Positions 44,478-55,690 of a stretch of 64,000 bases of DNA are shown here, in pieces. Below the pieces are notes generated by a model that saw only the letters and a list, made by a program, of their open reading frames with translations, was not told the DNA's origin and searched no databases. The stretch is taken from positions 7,460,336 through 7,524,335 of the forward strand of contig JASSKH010000019.1 of assembly GCA_031763025.1 (NCBI GenBank), read 5' to 3'. The position numbers were made by a program, and so were the translations under genes. Position 1 is the stretch's first letter, and every line of letters starts with the position of its first letter. The stretch is from Macrocystis pyrifera (taxonomy: Eukaryota; Sar; Phaeophyceae; Laminariales; Laminariaceae).

Positions 44478-44830
44478 CGGAGTAACGTGTTGATCACGGG
44501 GAGGTTGACATTTTATCCCGCACGGTTTGCAAACCATGTGTACACCAAACGCCACTCGGTTTCCACTGTACTCTTGTGGTCAACATGCGGCCATTTCGTT
44601 AGTGCCGTCGAGCACTACCGCGTGTCCCGTCCTCTGCGCACGGACTTCACCCTTCTCAAAATGCACATAGCTTTCGCAGTTAAAAACGGTTCATGGGTAC
44701 CTCCATCTTCAGACTGTTCGAACGCCTCTATGCATGTCATAAATGATGTACAAGCATCGTTGCGAGCACCAATCGAGATAAAGATAGGGTTGCAAGTGGC
44801 GAAGTAAAATACTGCATTATTTTTGTTTGG
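44478..44830 (+). pseudogene. Duplicated 3' end of the Root_cap-like gene
   Basis: 44,610-44,830 repeats the last codons and 3' flank of the gene ending at 44,130. EHYRVSRPLRTDFTLLK corresponds to DDYRVSGPLGTDFALLN, and the following non-coding landmarks (TACC(C/T)CCAT, GCA(C/T)GTCAT(A/G)AATGAT, GAGCACC) match in order, spaced about 530 bp from the original. Upstream, 44,478-44,600 is a separate repeat shared with 49,496-49,620. Confidence 0.65.
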
Positions 44831-44859
44831 GCAATACATACATTCTTGCAACCGCACTG

Positions 44860-46449
44860 AATACGACCAATACAGAGGGATTTGGCTTGTTGCCCACGCA
44901 GGCAAAGTTTTGTTGGAAATCGTCGCGTCTCGCCTCAGCAACCTCGAGACAGAGGGATTACTCCCCGAGAAACAGTGTCTCTTCGGATACGCCCAATCAA
45001 CGGTTGATATGTTGTTCGTCGTGCGCCGGTTACAAGAGCTCGGACGACAGAGAAAAATCTCTCTGTACGTGTGCTTTGTCAATCCGCAGAAAACGTACGA
45101 CTCTTTCGACCGAGAGCTGCTATGGGAGGTACTCACACGCTTTGACGTTCAAATCAAGGTGCTGACAGGTATCCGTAATTTCCACGAAGGCACGCGGACT
45201 TGCGTGGGTACGGATGACGGCGAGCACTTGTTGCGATTTGATGTTGCGCAGGGGCTGCTGGACGCTGCGTGCTATCATCCTTAGTGTTCAACCTGTCCCT
45301 CGCTGTTGCGTTACACGTCGTACTAGTACGCTTCAACCAACACCGAAGCCATCGTAAGAGATTTGATTGAACTCGGTGACGCTGGAGCAGTCAGATCAGA
45401 GAAGCAGAAGCCGTATGTCGAAGGGATTATTGCGGCATGTTGTACGCCGATGAAGTATGAATTACCTCAAAGTCGGCTGAAGAGTTCGCCCAGATGGCAG
45501 TCATCGTCAGTGTCTTCGAAGCAGCAGGCCTCACGGTATCGGAAACGAAGACAGAGACAATGTTTCTACAAACACCAGACCCGACAACCTTCGCGCCACC
45601 GCTCGTCCTCGAAGCAGCAGGCCGGAAGTATGCACAGACGGCCCAGTTGTTTACCTAGGGGGCATTAGCCACGGAAACGCTGACCTGTCGCTCGGCCGAA
45701 GGATCCGTCTCATGTACCGCAAACGGTGTGGCCCGGAGTTATATCATAGGGCGACCGCCCCCCTTAGCCTGAAAGATCGAATGCTGAAGGCCGAGGTGAT
45801 TGAGCCCCTGCTGTTCGGGTGTGACCCGGACCCTCAGAGCGGAACACTTTGCCAAGCTTCGAACGGCACACTACCAAGTCCGTTTGCGAGTCATTGGCAT
45901 CCAGCGCCGATTTCGTATTGCAACACCAGTCTCTCGTACGCGAAGGCCCTCAAGATGACACGTTACGAGAGTATCGAAACGACCATCCGTATACGGCGGC
46001 TATCATATACGAGGGCTGTGGCACGGAAAAGAAAGGAGCGATTACCGAATTAGGGTAATTGCCGGGACGATGGCTGGAGGGGAGAACCCGAGACCCGGAG
46101 GACAGTTTATGACTTGGCGTTGATGCATAGCCGAAGACCATAGAGAGTTCCGAGCCTCCGAAGGGTCAACGAACTTGGAGTTGATTCCGCACCGTTATCC
46201 ACTCAAGCAAAAAAGGCGGAGAAGTAGTCCCGGGGGGTCCTCGAAGCAGCCGAACGGTCCATGGTGACGTGGCACGAGGATGAGGCACAACTGAGTGGGC
46301 AGCGCAGCGCATCCGCCGTGGGTGGTGTCCAAGGAAATGGAGGGAGGGGGGGGAACAGGAGGAGTGGAAGGACACCCGACCAAGGGAATGCGGGGAAGGA
46401 GGGGGACAAGAGGAGTAGAAGACAAACCACGGTTGACGAAAGTAAATAG
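44860..46449 (+). mobile_element. 5'-truncated LINE fragment A (reverse transcriptase)
   Basis: Non-LTR RT sequence with several frame breaks: YRGIWLVAHAGKVLLEIVA, then LLPEKQCLFGYAQSTVDML, SLYVCFVNPQKTYDSFDREL, a degenerate LYADE at 45,440-45,454 where active copies have YADD, YLGGISHGNADLSL, APLSLKDRMLKAEVIEPLL, SYAKALKMTRYESIETTIR and the C-terminal WHEDEAQLSGQR ending at 46,449. Endonuclease and the start of RT are absent, as in abortive target-primed reverse transcription. It lies immediately after the duplicated gene end. Confidence 0.8.
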
Positions 46450-48120
46450 GAGATGGCAGACAGGGTAGCAAGGCACCAGGCCGACTAGGAAGTAGAACAA
46501 GCCTGTGCTATTCCTGCCTCCAACTGTGCAGATGGTTCAAACGTGGTCTTCCTGTGTCTTCTTTTAAGTTTTTGCGTTTGGTCCTCTGCGATTTATACTT
46601 TTATTTCGTTCTCTTACTTTCTTCCATTGATAAGCCTTAAAAAAATGGAGTTGTGTGGCTATCGCGTTAACGACGAGCCTACCTTGCTTGTTTTGTATTG
46701 TCTAACCCCGAGGGGCGGGGCATAGTTGACGAACGCACGACGGGAACAGCTGGTCCCAGGTGGACTGTAGGGGGAACCTGGCCATGCTACTCGTACCACA
46801 AACTGCTGCGGCTACCTGGAGGGTGCTTTGTACTTGGGTTCGCTAGTTTTTTTCCATTGGGTCTTGGTCTCACTCTATTTACAAGGAGAGTGGTGTTGCG
46901 TCTATTGTTCGTTCTTTTCAAGTGTCTGCCACATCCCCTGCGGGGAGGCACGTCAGTTTTGTGTGTTCGTTTTTCCTTTTTCTCTCTCTATTTATTTTCT
47001 TTGCTTTTCTTTGTTTCCTTTCGTTTTCTCTCTGCCATAGAATATGGATGTCGTACCTGTCATATCCAGTATTAATGACATAGGCTTGCATTGTGTACTG
47101 TGCTTATTTCATACGTTGCAATGTGGTATATCTCTGGCGTAGTTTTGTGACCACAAAACTTGTACCTCTCTAAGATTGAAGAGTCGGCACGGACACCGGT
47201 TGTGCTGGATGTCGAGGGGTAGAAAGAACGGTTTAATGTGAAGAACACACAAACAAGTTCTACCTATGTGGGTCGTTGGTAGTGAGTAGAGGATGATATC
47301 ATACGCTTCAATCCCGTAGATCTATGTTCACATCGCCGGAGGAAGTTAGATGGTGCTCAGATGAACGATTTGTTTGATCGCATTGTCTGAGGGTATCGAT
47401 GTGACAGCAGATTACTGCTGAACTTTGTTTGTTGTTGTTAATGTTTTTCCCACATTGAATCGTCGCCATACCACAATTCAGTCCGTGGTCGCAGGACAGA
47501 CGCCAATATTCTGGAGCGGAAGAATACCTCCCTCGGTAAAAATATAAATCGAGCAAAGAATAATACACATGATTACTGAAGCACATCCACACCTCAGACA
47601 AAAAAAATAAATGCAAGGTCTGCACACGTACGTATCAGGTGCATGCCGTACGCTGTACAAGTCGCCACGGAAGCCTAGAAGACCGCAAACTACCGGGGAA
47701 CAAATAGATGTGCTGAAAAAAAAACAACTCGACGTCGAACAACCGAAAACGAAGTCGAAAACATTGCAAATCAAAAAGGGAAGAAAAAGAAAAAGCATCA
47801 ATTGAATTTAAAAAGCAAGACAGCGAGAAAGTAAGGACACAAGAGAATGCGCCGGTTTTCGCAGAATGCAGGATCGTACGATACGTCAGGGGTGTACAAC
47901 AGAGACAAGAACAAAAAAAAACAAACTTTCGTACCGCCCTATTATGAACAGCAGCGCAGGAAAAACGAACGTAATAGACAAGAACAACGAAAAAAAGACC
48001 GACGAAGCAAGCCAAAAGGAAACAACAGATAGCGAAAATCAAAAAGGAAGATACAAACAGAGATTCAAAGCGGGGTAAACGGGAAAAAAAGAGAGAAACA
48101 AAAAAAAGGAAATGAAAAAA
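46450..48120. other. No supported gene; dispersed repeat at 47,135-47,430
   Basis: 47,135-47,250 matches 240-400. 47,290-47,430 matches 44,335-44,470 (shared GATGATA(C)ACGCT-type start, TTCACATCGC, GACAGCAGAT). T-rich 46.9-47.04 kb and A-rich 47.7-48.1 kb give long but meaningless frames. Confidence 0.4.
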
Positions 48121-48129
48121 GAGACAAAA

Positions 48130-49490
48130 TGGGGGCGGAGGGGATAAATAACACGAAATACAGGCACTGCTGCATACAGACACGCCGAGTTGGGCAGACC
48201 GCCTCCACCCCTCGCCCCCCCCCCCCCCCTCGCGCCTCCATCGTCCCTGTCATGTTGCCCACGTGCATTGACGTCAACGGTTGTAGCTGTGGTTGCAGCC
48301 ATCCTGTGCCGTTTTGCCGATGCCTCCTTCTGAACCGTGTGCCATTTCTACATGAAGACATCCGCCCTTTCCTCGACCCGTCGGAACCATCTGCCGGCAT
48401 TCTGTGTTGCCCCGCGCCGCCCGTCGAGCTTGATGTATATCTCATTGAGGTCCTATTCAAGGTACCTCATTCAGACCCAATTACGTCCTCCAGAGTAGCC
48501 CTTACCCCCGACTATCTCCCCGACCATCACCCCTTTCGGAAGGCGCTCCTCTCCCATGCGTGTCGCGAAGCCCGCAAACAAAAGCCTACGCCTGAAGTGC
48601 CGTCGTCTCAACGCTCTCCGAGCTTGTCCCGAGAAGCGAGCTGGCAAAATATAGAATGTGATCTCCGTGCTTTCGTTTTTGCCAGCCGAGGCATCGGAGT
48701 AGCCTCCGCTAATCTCTCTTGCTCCGGCTCCAGTTAAGGCATTTGTAGAGCGAGCTTTCGATCACCTCGGCTCTAAGCATCCGCACCTTCAGGTGTAAGC
48801 GCACACCCGGTCAGTTTTAAATTTCCATCCTATACCGCTCCAAGCACACCCATGCCCTTTTGGAGTCGACCCGTATCCTCGACCTTTCTGACCGTCCAAT
48901 CTGCGCTTATAACCCCGCCCAAGTACACAAACTCGAGCGTTTGTTTGCACCGTTCGGCGGCTGCGGTGACGGTGGACGGCACGCTCCCCATATATTTCGT
49001 TGCAGACACGTTATTTCGGTCTTGGCCTCCGAGGCGGTCAGGCCGAGCGCGACACCTGCAGTCACGATCACCGTCATCACACTCTCCACGCGGTTAGATG
49101 ACCGTGATCCAAATCCCTCATCGTCCGCGTACAGTATCGCCCACAATATCTGGGCTTCTTTACCTTTCTCTTGTCGGCGTGTCCGGCCCGTGCCTTTCCC
49201 CTTTTCGTTTTTCCCTTCTCCTTCTTTCATTGGAGGTTCACCATGGCGTCCGCGATGGCCGTTTCGGCGCCGAAGCGTTTCTCCCATACACGCAGAACCG
49301 CTGTGAAAACATATTGAATAACAATGGCGCGAACGCACCCCTTTCTCGAAGACCCTGCTCCACGTCGAACATATCTGAGCACTCGCCATTGTCTAGCTGC
49401 TCGCAGGCCATGCCGTCGTGAAATTGGCAGATAACGGCGAGCATTCTCGATGGCACGCAAACGATAGCGAAGACAGTCCACGGGAGGGTT
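48130..49490 (-). mobile_element. 5'-truncated LINE fragment B (reverse transcriptase)
   Basis: Same family as fragment A, opposite strand and broken by frameshifts. In order: FHDGMACEQLDNGECSDMFD, APLLFNMF, ILWAILYADDEGFGSRSSN with intact YADD at 49,131-49,120, VALGLTASEAKTEI, GVRLHLKVRMLRAEVIESSL, RRLLFAGFATRMGEERLPKG and AGRWFRRVEERADVFM. It ends in a Gly-rich tail encoded by a C18 tract near 48,210-48,230. RT motifs before the FHDGM segment are missing, so the copy is 5' truncated. Confidence 0.78.
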
Positions 49491-49495
49491 CGTTA

Positions 49496-49800
49496 TCATC
49501 ACGGAGTTACGTGTTGCCAACGGGGAGGTTGATAATAACTACGCCCAAGGTTTGCAACAACACCATTTCTCACATACCACGTGTACACTAAGCGGGGTCG
49601 GGTTTCACCTTTCCTTTATGGTATACATGCAGATATTGCCCGTTGAAGACAACCGCATGAACGGTCTTCTTTGCACCGAGTTTGTCTTTCTCGACAAACG
49701 AGTTTCAAGTATCGTCGCGAGCGCTGATTGTGACAAGATAGAGTTACCACCGGCGAGGCACAATAATACGTTTGTTGTATATATCTTTCGAATTGCGTTT
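49496..49800 (+). pseudogene. Second relic of the Root_cap-like gene 3' end
   Basis: 49,496-49,620 matches 44,478-44,600 (ACGGAGTTACGTGTTG, ACGGGGAGGTTGA, TGTGTACAC). 49,628-49,690 reads VEDNRMNGLLCTEFVFLDK, recalling VDDYRVSGPLGTDFALLNK. The following flank shares AAGTATCGTCGCGAGC, GTGACAAGATAG and ACAATAATAC with the gene's 3' flank. Confidence 0.55.
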
Positions 49801-49809
49801 GTTTAACAT

Positions 49810-51000
49810 CATTGTCTGTTGCTTGGGAGCGAGAGCAGGTGACTGACACGCCTACCGCATTATCCAACTCTGTGTCATGCCCTCGTGTCTTTGCTCATAA
49901 ACGCATCTCCCTCCCTTCAATTCCTGGGTTCTACTGTACGAATTATCGGATGACAGAGACACCCAATGGTCCAGCACCATTGTACTCCCCCAAAAGCCGA
50001 GTTTACTCCTAGACTTCTACTATTCACCCCATACAGTACCTTGGCCTGGCTTTCTTTTCAGACCCTTACCAGTCACTAGTTTACGACACAAATTTCCCGC
50101 ATCGTCCACATAATTTCCGGTGTACACCATGTATGCGTCGGAATTCCTCCTTCTTTCTTGCTTCATCACTCCTTTTGGCATGTCACCTCCAGCCGCGAGC
50201 GTCGAGGCACTTCCTATCCTCAGCGAGTGGAGGGCGTACTCGGTTTAACTACCTCTCGCAACGCTGCCAACGCCTGACGGTATGAGGAAAATGACGCGTG
50301 TTCAGGTAGCACTGCATGGCGTGACACTAGCGCTACCATTAGAGCAACAGCTCCGCCACGCTCACCAAGCTCGGAACACGGACCCCGAATCTCGCTCCGT
50401 GTGCGAACAAAAGTACTACCAACGTGTGCCTGTTCGCCCCTATGGCGGCGGAATCGCAGCTAAACACGATCGGCATCACTCCGTTGAAGACGCCTCAACT
50501 GACTGTTGCCAAATAAGAATTCAACATCACTTCGCGTGACACAATGTGCTGGGTGTACTACACCTGAACCATTACCTCATCTGCTCTAGCGACGAAAACA
50601 TAGCTCATCATGCCCAAGCATAGCCAGAGCACTCTACCCCCCGAACCCCCGGAAGGTATTAGTTCCCGCCCCTGCATCGACATAACGCACAAATTAGGGT
50701 GGAGTTGAATCCGTGGGCGTGTTCCCGCCAGTGTATGCGATCGCGCGAAATCTTGCAATACACTCTTGATCAACGACGATCGGGTCGACAACTCGACCCA
50801 AACATCAACCCGATGAATGTATTGAATCGCAGCGAGCTTGCTTGAAATGGTTCCTGTTTGATTACCTTCCGATTCACTAGCGGATCAATCAAAGCCCCGA
50901 GTTTGACCTCGTCCGACTCAAAACACGGTCGCAGATACCGTTCCTGCGCGGCGAACCCCCGAAAAGTGCACCAAGACCGGAAACCCGACGCATGCATACA
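49810..51000. other. No recognisable feature
   Basis: Short frames only. No repeat or family similarity noticed. Confidence 0.4.
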
Positions 51001-51009
51001 TACATACAT

Positions 51010-51480
51010 CTACTTACTTAGATCTCACTCACTGAGCGTGCTCGGTTGGTTCATCCCTGGCCTCTCATAGCTCTGACTTGGAAATCGCCTCCTTTTATTA
51101 CTTGCCGGGCCTTTCCAGCGGGTCTTTGTTTTCTCCATTTCACTTAGTACTTTCAGTCTTTCTTTCCTTTTTTCTTCCTTCGTTTCTTGTGCATGCGTGT
51201 ACTCCGAGCACGGTTCCGCGGGCGAACCCGGCATCGTCGCGGGTGTCAGCGGGGTGCTGGCGGGTAGAGGGGGAGTTGCAAGGAGCGCGGTCGCCGCTTT
51301 CGTGCCTAGGCATCGCGTGTGCCTCGCGACACGAAGGATGCATCAATAGGCGCTGTCTGGCCTCCATTCGTTGTTTTTGATACAGTACGTACGAGTTTTT
51401 AAGGGGTGTTCGGGATTGTAAGATAATATTCAAGCGGTGCTTATCTTCGCGACAGGGCGCCAACATTGTCGAGCTTGCGA
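51010..51480 (+). repeat. Long direct repeat, left copy (LTR-like)
   Basis: Aligns with 52,110-52,640 through CGTGCTCGGTTG, CATCCCTGGCCT, TACTTGCC, GTGTACTCCGAGCACGG, GTCAGCGGG(G)TGCTGGCGGG and CAACATTGTCGAGCT. Length and spacing (about 1.1 kb) suit a small LTR element or a tandem duplication. Termini are not resolved. Confidence 0.55.
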
Positions 51481-51499
51481 ACGAGGTCCACGGTGAACA

Positions 51500-51740
51500 C
51501 AGGGTTTCACGCGAGGCGGGCGACGGGGCTCACTGTGCCAGAGAGTAATGAAAGCATTGCCCGGACCGAATCGATGGCGAGGTGGTCACCGGAGGGGGGG
51601 GTGGCGTACGAGCGTCAGAGACAAGGTCTGCTGTTGTATCTTTTTTTTTTTTACCGATGCCAGGAGTTCCAATCAGGGAGAATATTATAACATGAGAGGG
51701 GAAGGGGATGTTTTGTTTCTATGCGAAATTACGTTTTTAT
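51500..51740 (+). repeat. Repeat shared with 23.06-23.30 kb
   Basis: Contains CCGAATCGATGGCGAGG, GTTCCAATCAGG and the purine tract GAGAGGGGAAGGGGA, in the same order as the 23-kb copy. It lies between the two long direct repeats. Confidence 0.5.
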
Positions 51741-52109
51741 TTTCAATGTTTTTGCGGTGCTGCAGCTGTGCCGGTCTGTACTTTCTCTTTCGTACATACA
51801 GCAGTTACATAAAAGTAAAATAAGTACCCGACGTACTACGTACCTGGGGTATGTACGTACGTATGTCATGTGCGCGAACCACCCGCGACGCGAAGCTTAA
51901 ATTGCGTCCGAGCTGTTTTCTCCTGAAGCATGGCGGCGGGACTCTTGGCATTATCAAGTCGCCAGTCTGCAACTACAAGCAATACTGAAAAAAAAAATTC
52001 AATCATGGACGTCTGTCCGCTTCGCATAATTTGATGTAATTTTCCTTCATGAGCGAGGGTAGCGGGCGGCGTAGGCTGCCCGCGGAGCGAAAAGCGCCTT
52101 GTACATACA

Positions 52110-52640
52110 TAGAACCACTTACTTATATATCACTCTCTGAACGTGCTCGGTTGATACATCCCTGGCCTATCAGAGATCGCACTTGGGAACCGCCTCATTA
52201 TATTACTTGCCCGACCTTTCCAGTTGTTTTTTGTTTTCTGTGTTTCTGTTAGCTTTTTCAGTCCTTCATTCCCTTTTGTTTTTTCGTTTCGTGTGCGTGC
52301 GTGTACTCCGAGCACGGCACCTCGGGTGACCACGGCACCGTCGCGGCTGTCAGCGGGTGCTGGCGGGTAGAGGGGGGATTGAATGGATCGCGGTCGCCGT
52401 TCTCGTGGCTAGGCGTCGCGTGTGCCTCGAGACACGCGGGAAGCATGGAGGGCCTCTGTCTGACCTGGTGTGGTTCCGGTTATACTGTATACGAGCATAT
52501 ATGGGTATTTTATATATGCAAAATCAAATTTAAGTGGTGCTTATTTTTGCGACGAAACTAAACATCAATGAGAGAGCGACGCATTCTCACTACCAACATT
52601 GTCGAGCTGGCGAATGAGGGCAAGGGTGAGCACCTATCGA
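52110..52640 (+). repeat. Long direct repeat, right copy (LTR-like)
   Basis: Counterpart of 51,010-51,480. At its end ACCAACATTGTCGAGCTGG is followed directly by the element-B-associated repeat at 52,645. Confidence 0.55.
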
Positions 52641-52644
52641 CGGG

Positions 52645-52960
52645 GAACTCCCTGAATAGTCGTAGATGAAGATCACACGGCGAGAAAAGAATGATGACCA
52701 TATCATCCCACAATCGGGAAGAGGGATCGAAGATGCGGCTCTTCAACACAGAAATGAGGTGATACATATAGCCCACACCTCGTAGTGAGGCGTCGAATCC
52801 TCTTCCACGAAATAACCGAATATCTGGAAGGGGGAAAAAAATAACACGGAAAAAACTAGACAAGGCGAGAGGGCTCGAAATAAAACGAAGGCGAAAGACA
52901 ATACGTTGGCGACAAGTACGCCGAAAAGCTTGGAAGAGGGGGAAAAAAACGAGGTCTACA
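52645..52960 (-). repeat. Repeat downstream of relic B, shared with 26.70-27.00 kb
   Basis: Same landmark order as 26,700-27,000. The gag-only element copy 2 is inserted about 85 bp to its right, separating it from the rest of relic B. Confidence 0.5.
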
Positions 52961-53029
52961 ATGTGGAGCATCGAGGCTGCCAAGAACGTGAAGCCAATAG
53001 ATTAAGGCGTGGAACCCTGGGCGATCAGC

Positions 53030-54115
53030 TTATGAACACTGTAGGGTATGGCCTCTGCCAGATGATATCAGCAAGAGGGCTTCCAGCGAGGGACTCCACC
53101 AGTCTCGCTGGCCTCGCCGTGCGCTGTGTGGTGATCCGCCAGCGCAAGTGGAGCCGATGCGAGTGCAGCTGAAGCAACAGGCGAAGCCTGTCAAGGCAAC
53201 GCCACGTCGGTACGAACCGACGAAAAGGGACTGGCTCTCGAAGTGCATTGCTGCTTTGGTGTTGCTCCCGCGCCCACCACTGCTGGGAGCTGTGCCGCCA
53301 CCGCGAGCTTTTGGGCAATCAGAAACATAATGGTTGGGATCACCACACTCGAAACAGACGCGAACAAACGACTTTTTCGCGGACTGCTGCTGTTTCGGTT
53401 TCTGCTGCTGTTGGCGTCGCGGTTCAGCTGCCCCTGCAGCATCTTTCCGACCATACGCCTCGATGAATTTCCACTGTTCTGCAGCAGAAAAAATTTGGTC
53501 CATGACCAATGCCGGGTCCTTCTTCCACCCTGCAGCGTACGTTAGCTGACCTTTTACGTACTTTTTGAACTCGGACGGCCATAAGCCATCCACCAACGCC
53601 ATGCTCACAAATTCCGCCGGTCCGGGCAACCACGAACGGTCCTGCGCGCGGTACATGGCATGCACCGCGTGATTCTCCGCAAAATACTTTTCCATAGCGG
53701 AGTTTACCATCATCGCGCGGTCTTTGACGGATGTTTCACCGCCCTGCTTTTCATCGCGCCTCATTGAGAGAACGCGACGCAAGTCCGCTGCCGCCCGCGA
53801 GGTGTCAAATCTGTTGCTGGTGGTTGTGTAACCAGCGTGCTGCCTAACAGCGTCCAACAACTCCGAGGCGGTCATCGTAGTCTGATGCTTGTAAAATCCC
53901 TCAAAACACCGATGAATGTAATTGGGGATAAGCTGGCCCATGCTCACTTTGGAGTGCTGAACCACCCCCTGAGCGTTGGCGAGCTGCAGCCGTTCCTCAT
54001 AATCGAGGTACGCTGCGTAAAAAACACGAGAGGCCTGCTCGGTCCACACCTCTCCGTATTTCGGTGGAGTCAGAGACTCCCCTACCACCAGCGGCGTGCT
54101 TGCCGTGTGCGCCAT
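53030..54115 (-). CDS. gag: Gag protein of gag-only element copy 2, chimeric C-terminus
   Basis: 361 codons. Residues 1-284 match copy 1 (8,886-9,836), including the CX2CX4HX4C zinc knuckle at 254-267. From about 53,263 down the frame enters the captured RT fragment in antisense and then the truncated LTR, giving an unrelated Cys/Ser-rich tail (NTKAAMHFESQS onward) that ends in the flanking DNA at 53,030. The capsid and RNA-binding parts look intact, so it may still make usable Gag. Confidence 0.8.
   Translation of the reverse strand: MAHTASTPLVVGESLTPPKYGEVWTEQASRVFYAAYLDYEERLQLANAQGVVQHSKVSMGQLIPNYIHRCFEGFYKHQTTMTASELLDAVRQHAGYTTTSNRFDTSRAAADLRRVLSMRRDEKQGGETSVKDRAMMVNSAMEKYFAENHAVHAMYRAQDRSWLPGPAEFVSMALVDGLWPSEFKKYVKGQLTYAAGWKKDPALVMDQIFSAAEQWKFIEAYGRKDAAGAAEPRRQQQQKPKQQQSAKKSFVRVCFECGDPNHYVSDCPKARGGGTAPSSGGRGSNTKAAMHFESQSLFVGSYRRGVALTGFACCFSCTRIGSTCAGGSPHSARRGQRDWWSPSLEALLLISSGRGHTLQCS
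53119..53267 (+). other. Captured antisense Ty3/gypsy RT fragment
   Basis: The plus-strand frame reads EPMRVQLKQQAKPVKATPRR then YEPTKRDWLSKCIAALVLL. This is the N-terminal RT signature (PVKA.PRRY.P...) of a gypsy element different from A, whose equivalent is ITSRPYRINPILAKK. Orientation is opposite to gag. Confidence 0.65.
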
Positions 54116-54322
54116 AATCCACAGCAGTCCACCTGGACTCTACTGTAATAACGGAGAAACTGCCGCCTGACCTGTGCGTCCTCCAGCTCCCGGAGCGTCC
54201 TCCCCTGCTGTGCGCTTCAAGCCGTTTCGATCCGTCCAACGGGCCAACTGCCTTCCCAGCTGTGACCCAATACTCCGCAGCCGAAAACTCCTCCAACAGA
54301 AGTTCCGCGAATATCTAGATAT

Positions 54323-54554
54323 TATGGCCTCTGCCAGATGATATCAGCAAGAGGGCTTCCAGCGAGGGACTCCACCAGTCTCGCTGGCCTCGCACTCAGT
54401 AAGTCTTGTTCTTAGAGCTTGTATTATCACGGAGTGATCCTCATCGGACCACGAGCCAGGTGGCTAGGGGACATCACACAGGATCCCCGGCCACTGCTCC
54501 ACTCACACATGCGATTACACTGAAACCTCCACGGCTTGGTATCTTTTGGCTACA
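54323..54554 (-). repeat. 5' LTR of gag-only element copy 2
   Basis: 232 bp, reading as identical to both LTRs of copy 1. Confidence 0.85.
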
Positions 54555-54879
54555 AGGGGAAGCGGGAAATTGACAATGTATTTTTCTCCGAAAACGCATA
54601 CGCTATGAAGGACGAGGGCATTAGGGAATGCCCCGAATACTGCAAGGCAAACCGAAAACCGTAGGTCGTATCAAGGCTAGTCGCGGCTAAGACAAGGATC
54701 ACAGGGGGCCCAAAGAAAGACCCGGAAAACGGCAACAGGAGCATGCAATCTAAATCGAGTCCCGTACGCTGAAATAAAGTAGGAAGTAGAAAGTATCTGT
54801 CCAGCATATACGCAGGCTACGAAAAGTTGAAAAATCTTAAAAATGTGTAGGCAACAGTCATGGCCGAAAATGCTGTAGG

Positions 54880-55690
54880 GCCACCGTTCGGCGGCCTTCA
54901 CGAAGAGAAGGCCGATGGAAACGGGTGGCGGAACGTTGACGAAGAATGCAAATGCTACTGAAAGTACAAACCCACGATTTTCGGTAGCAAAAGAAAGAAA
55001 AAACAATCAGTAATGGTACTACAACTTAGCGCTCAAGTTGAAGATGTAAACACAAAAAATCCGGAGGAACAACCCCACGACACTCCGGCGTTTTTCAATT
55101 GAGCAGGCAAGCGAGGCCGGCAGTGGTGGAGTGAACAAATCGAATCCCATATGCCGAACGTGTAAGCCCCGACAGTTCGGCGGCGTTCGCTTTGGAGACA
55201 AGCGCAACCGGCCGTGGTAGAGGGAATACCCGAACCCCACATCCCGAAGGTACAATACCTCGACGGTTCGGCTGCTGTCGCTGATAAAACGCGGACGGAG
55301 ACGGTAGAGGTAGATTGAAAACAGCAAAAACACACCCGAAAAGACAATACCACTACAGGTCGGCTGCCTTCCCGAGCGAAAGCGAACGGAACATGCAGCG
55401 GTAAATTGAAAACGTCGAACCGACACACCCCCGATAACCCAATACCACGACGGTTCGGTTGCCTTCGCTAGAGAAAGAAACGCAGGCGGCAGTGGTAGAG
55501 TTATAGCACTCGACCAACACACCCGAAAGCAGAACTCATTCTACGAAGAAACAACCCAAATGAACAAAAGGATAGACGAAAAGGAACAACCAATGCGTTT
55601 GAACGTACAATACCACGACGGTTCGGAGGCCATATTATGATGAGTCGAGCGGAACTTGCGGTGGGAAGATGGAAAAGGGCAAATTAATAC
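54880..55690. repeat. Tandem array of about 105-120 bp units 3' of relic B
   Basis: About six units centred on (C)GACGGTTCGGC(T/G)GCCTTCGC, each followed by a GAAA.CG.AGGCGG(C)AGTGGTAGAG-type segment and ending ACACCCGAAAG..CAATACCACGACGG. Cores lie near 54,893, 55,171, 55,261, 55,356, 55,450 and 55,615. Element A has one similar core near 27,731. Confidence 0.65.

Larger units (their letters stand above)
53047..54554 (-). mobile_element. Gag-only LTR retrotransposon, copy 2 (internally rearranged)
   Basis: 1,508 bp with a full 5' LTR (54,323-54,554), leader and gag nearly identical to copy 1. The chromodomain fragment and the proximal part of the 3' LTR are replaced by 149 bp of foreign sequence; only the last about 72 bp of the 3' LTR remain (53,047-53,118). 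The element is still bounded by the 4-bp duplication AGGG (53,043-53,046 and 54,555-54,558). It sits inside the 3' region of relic B. Confidence 0.8.

Noticed and set aside
47635..48183. 182-codon minus-strand frame rich in Phe, Ser and Cys
   Set aside because: It is the antisense of an A-rich stretch with low complexity and no membrane-protein family similarity.
53148..53330. Independent small gene on the plus strand
   Set aside because: It is the RT N-terminal fragment captured within the gag-only element, with no start or end of its own.
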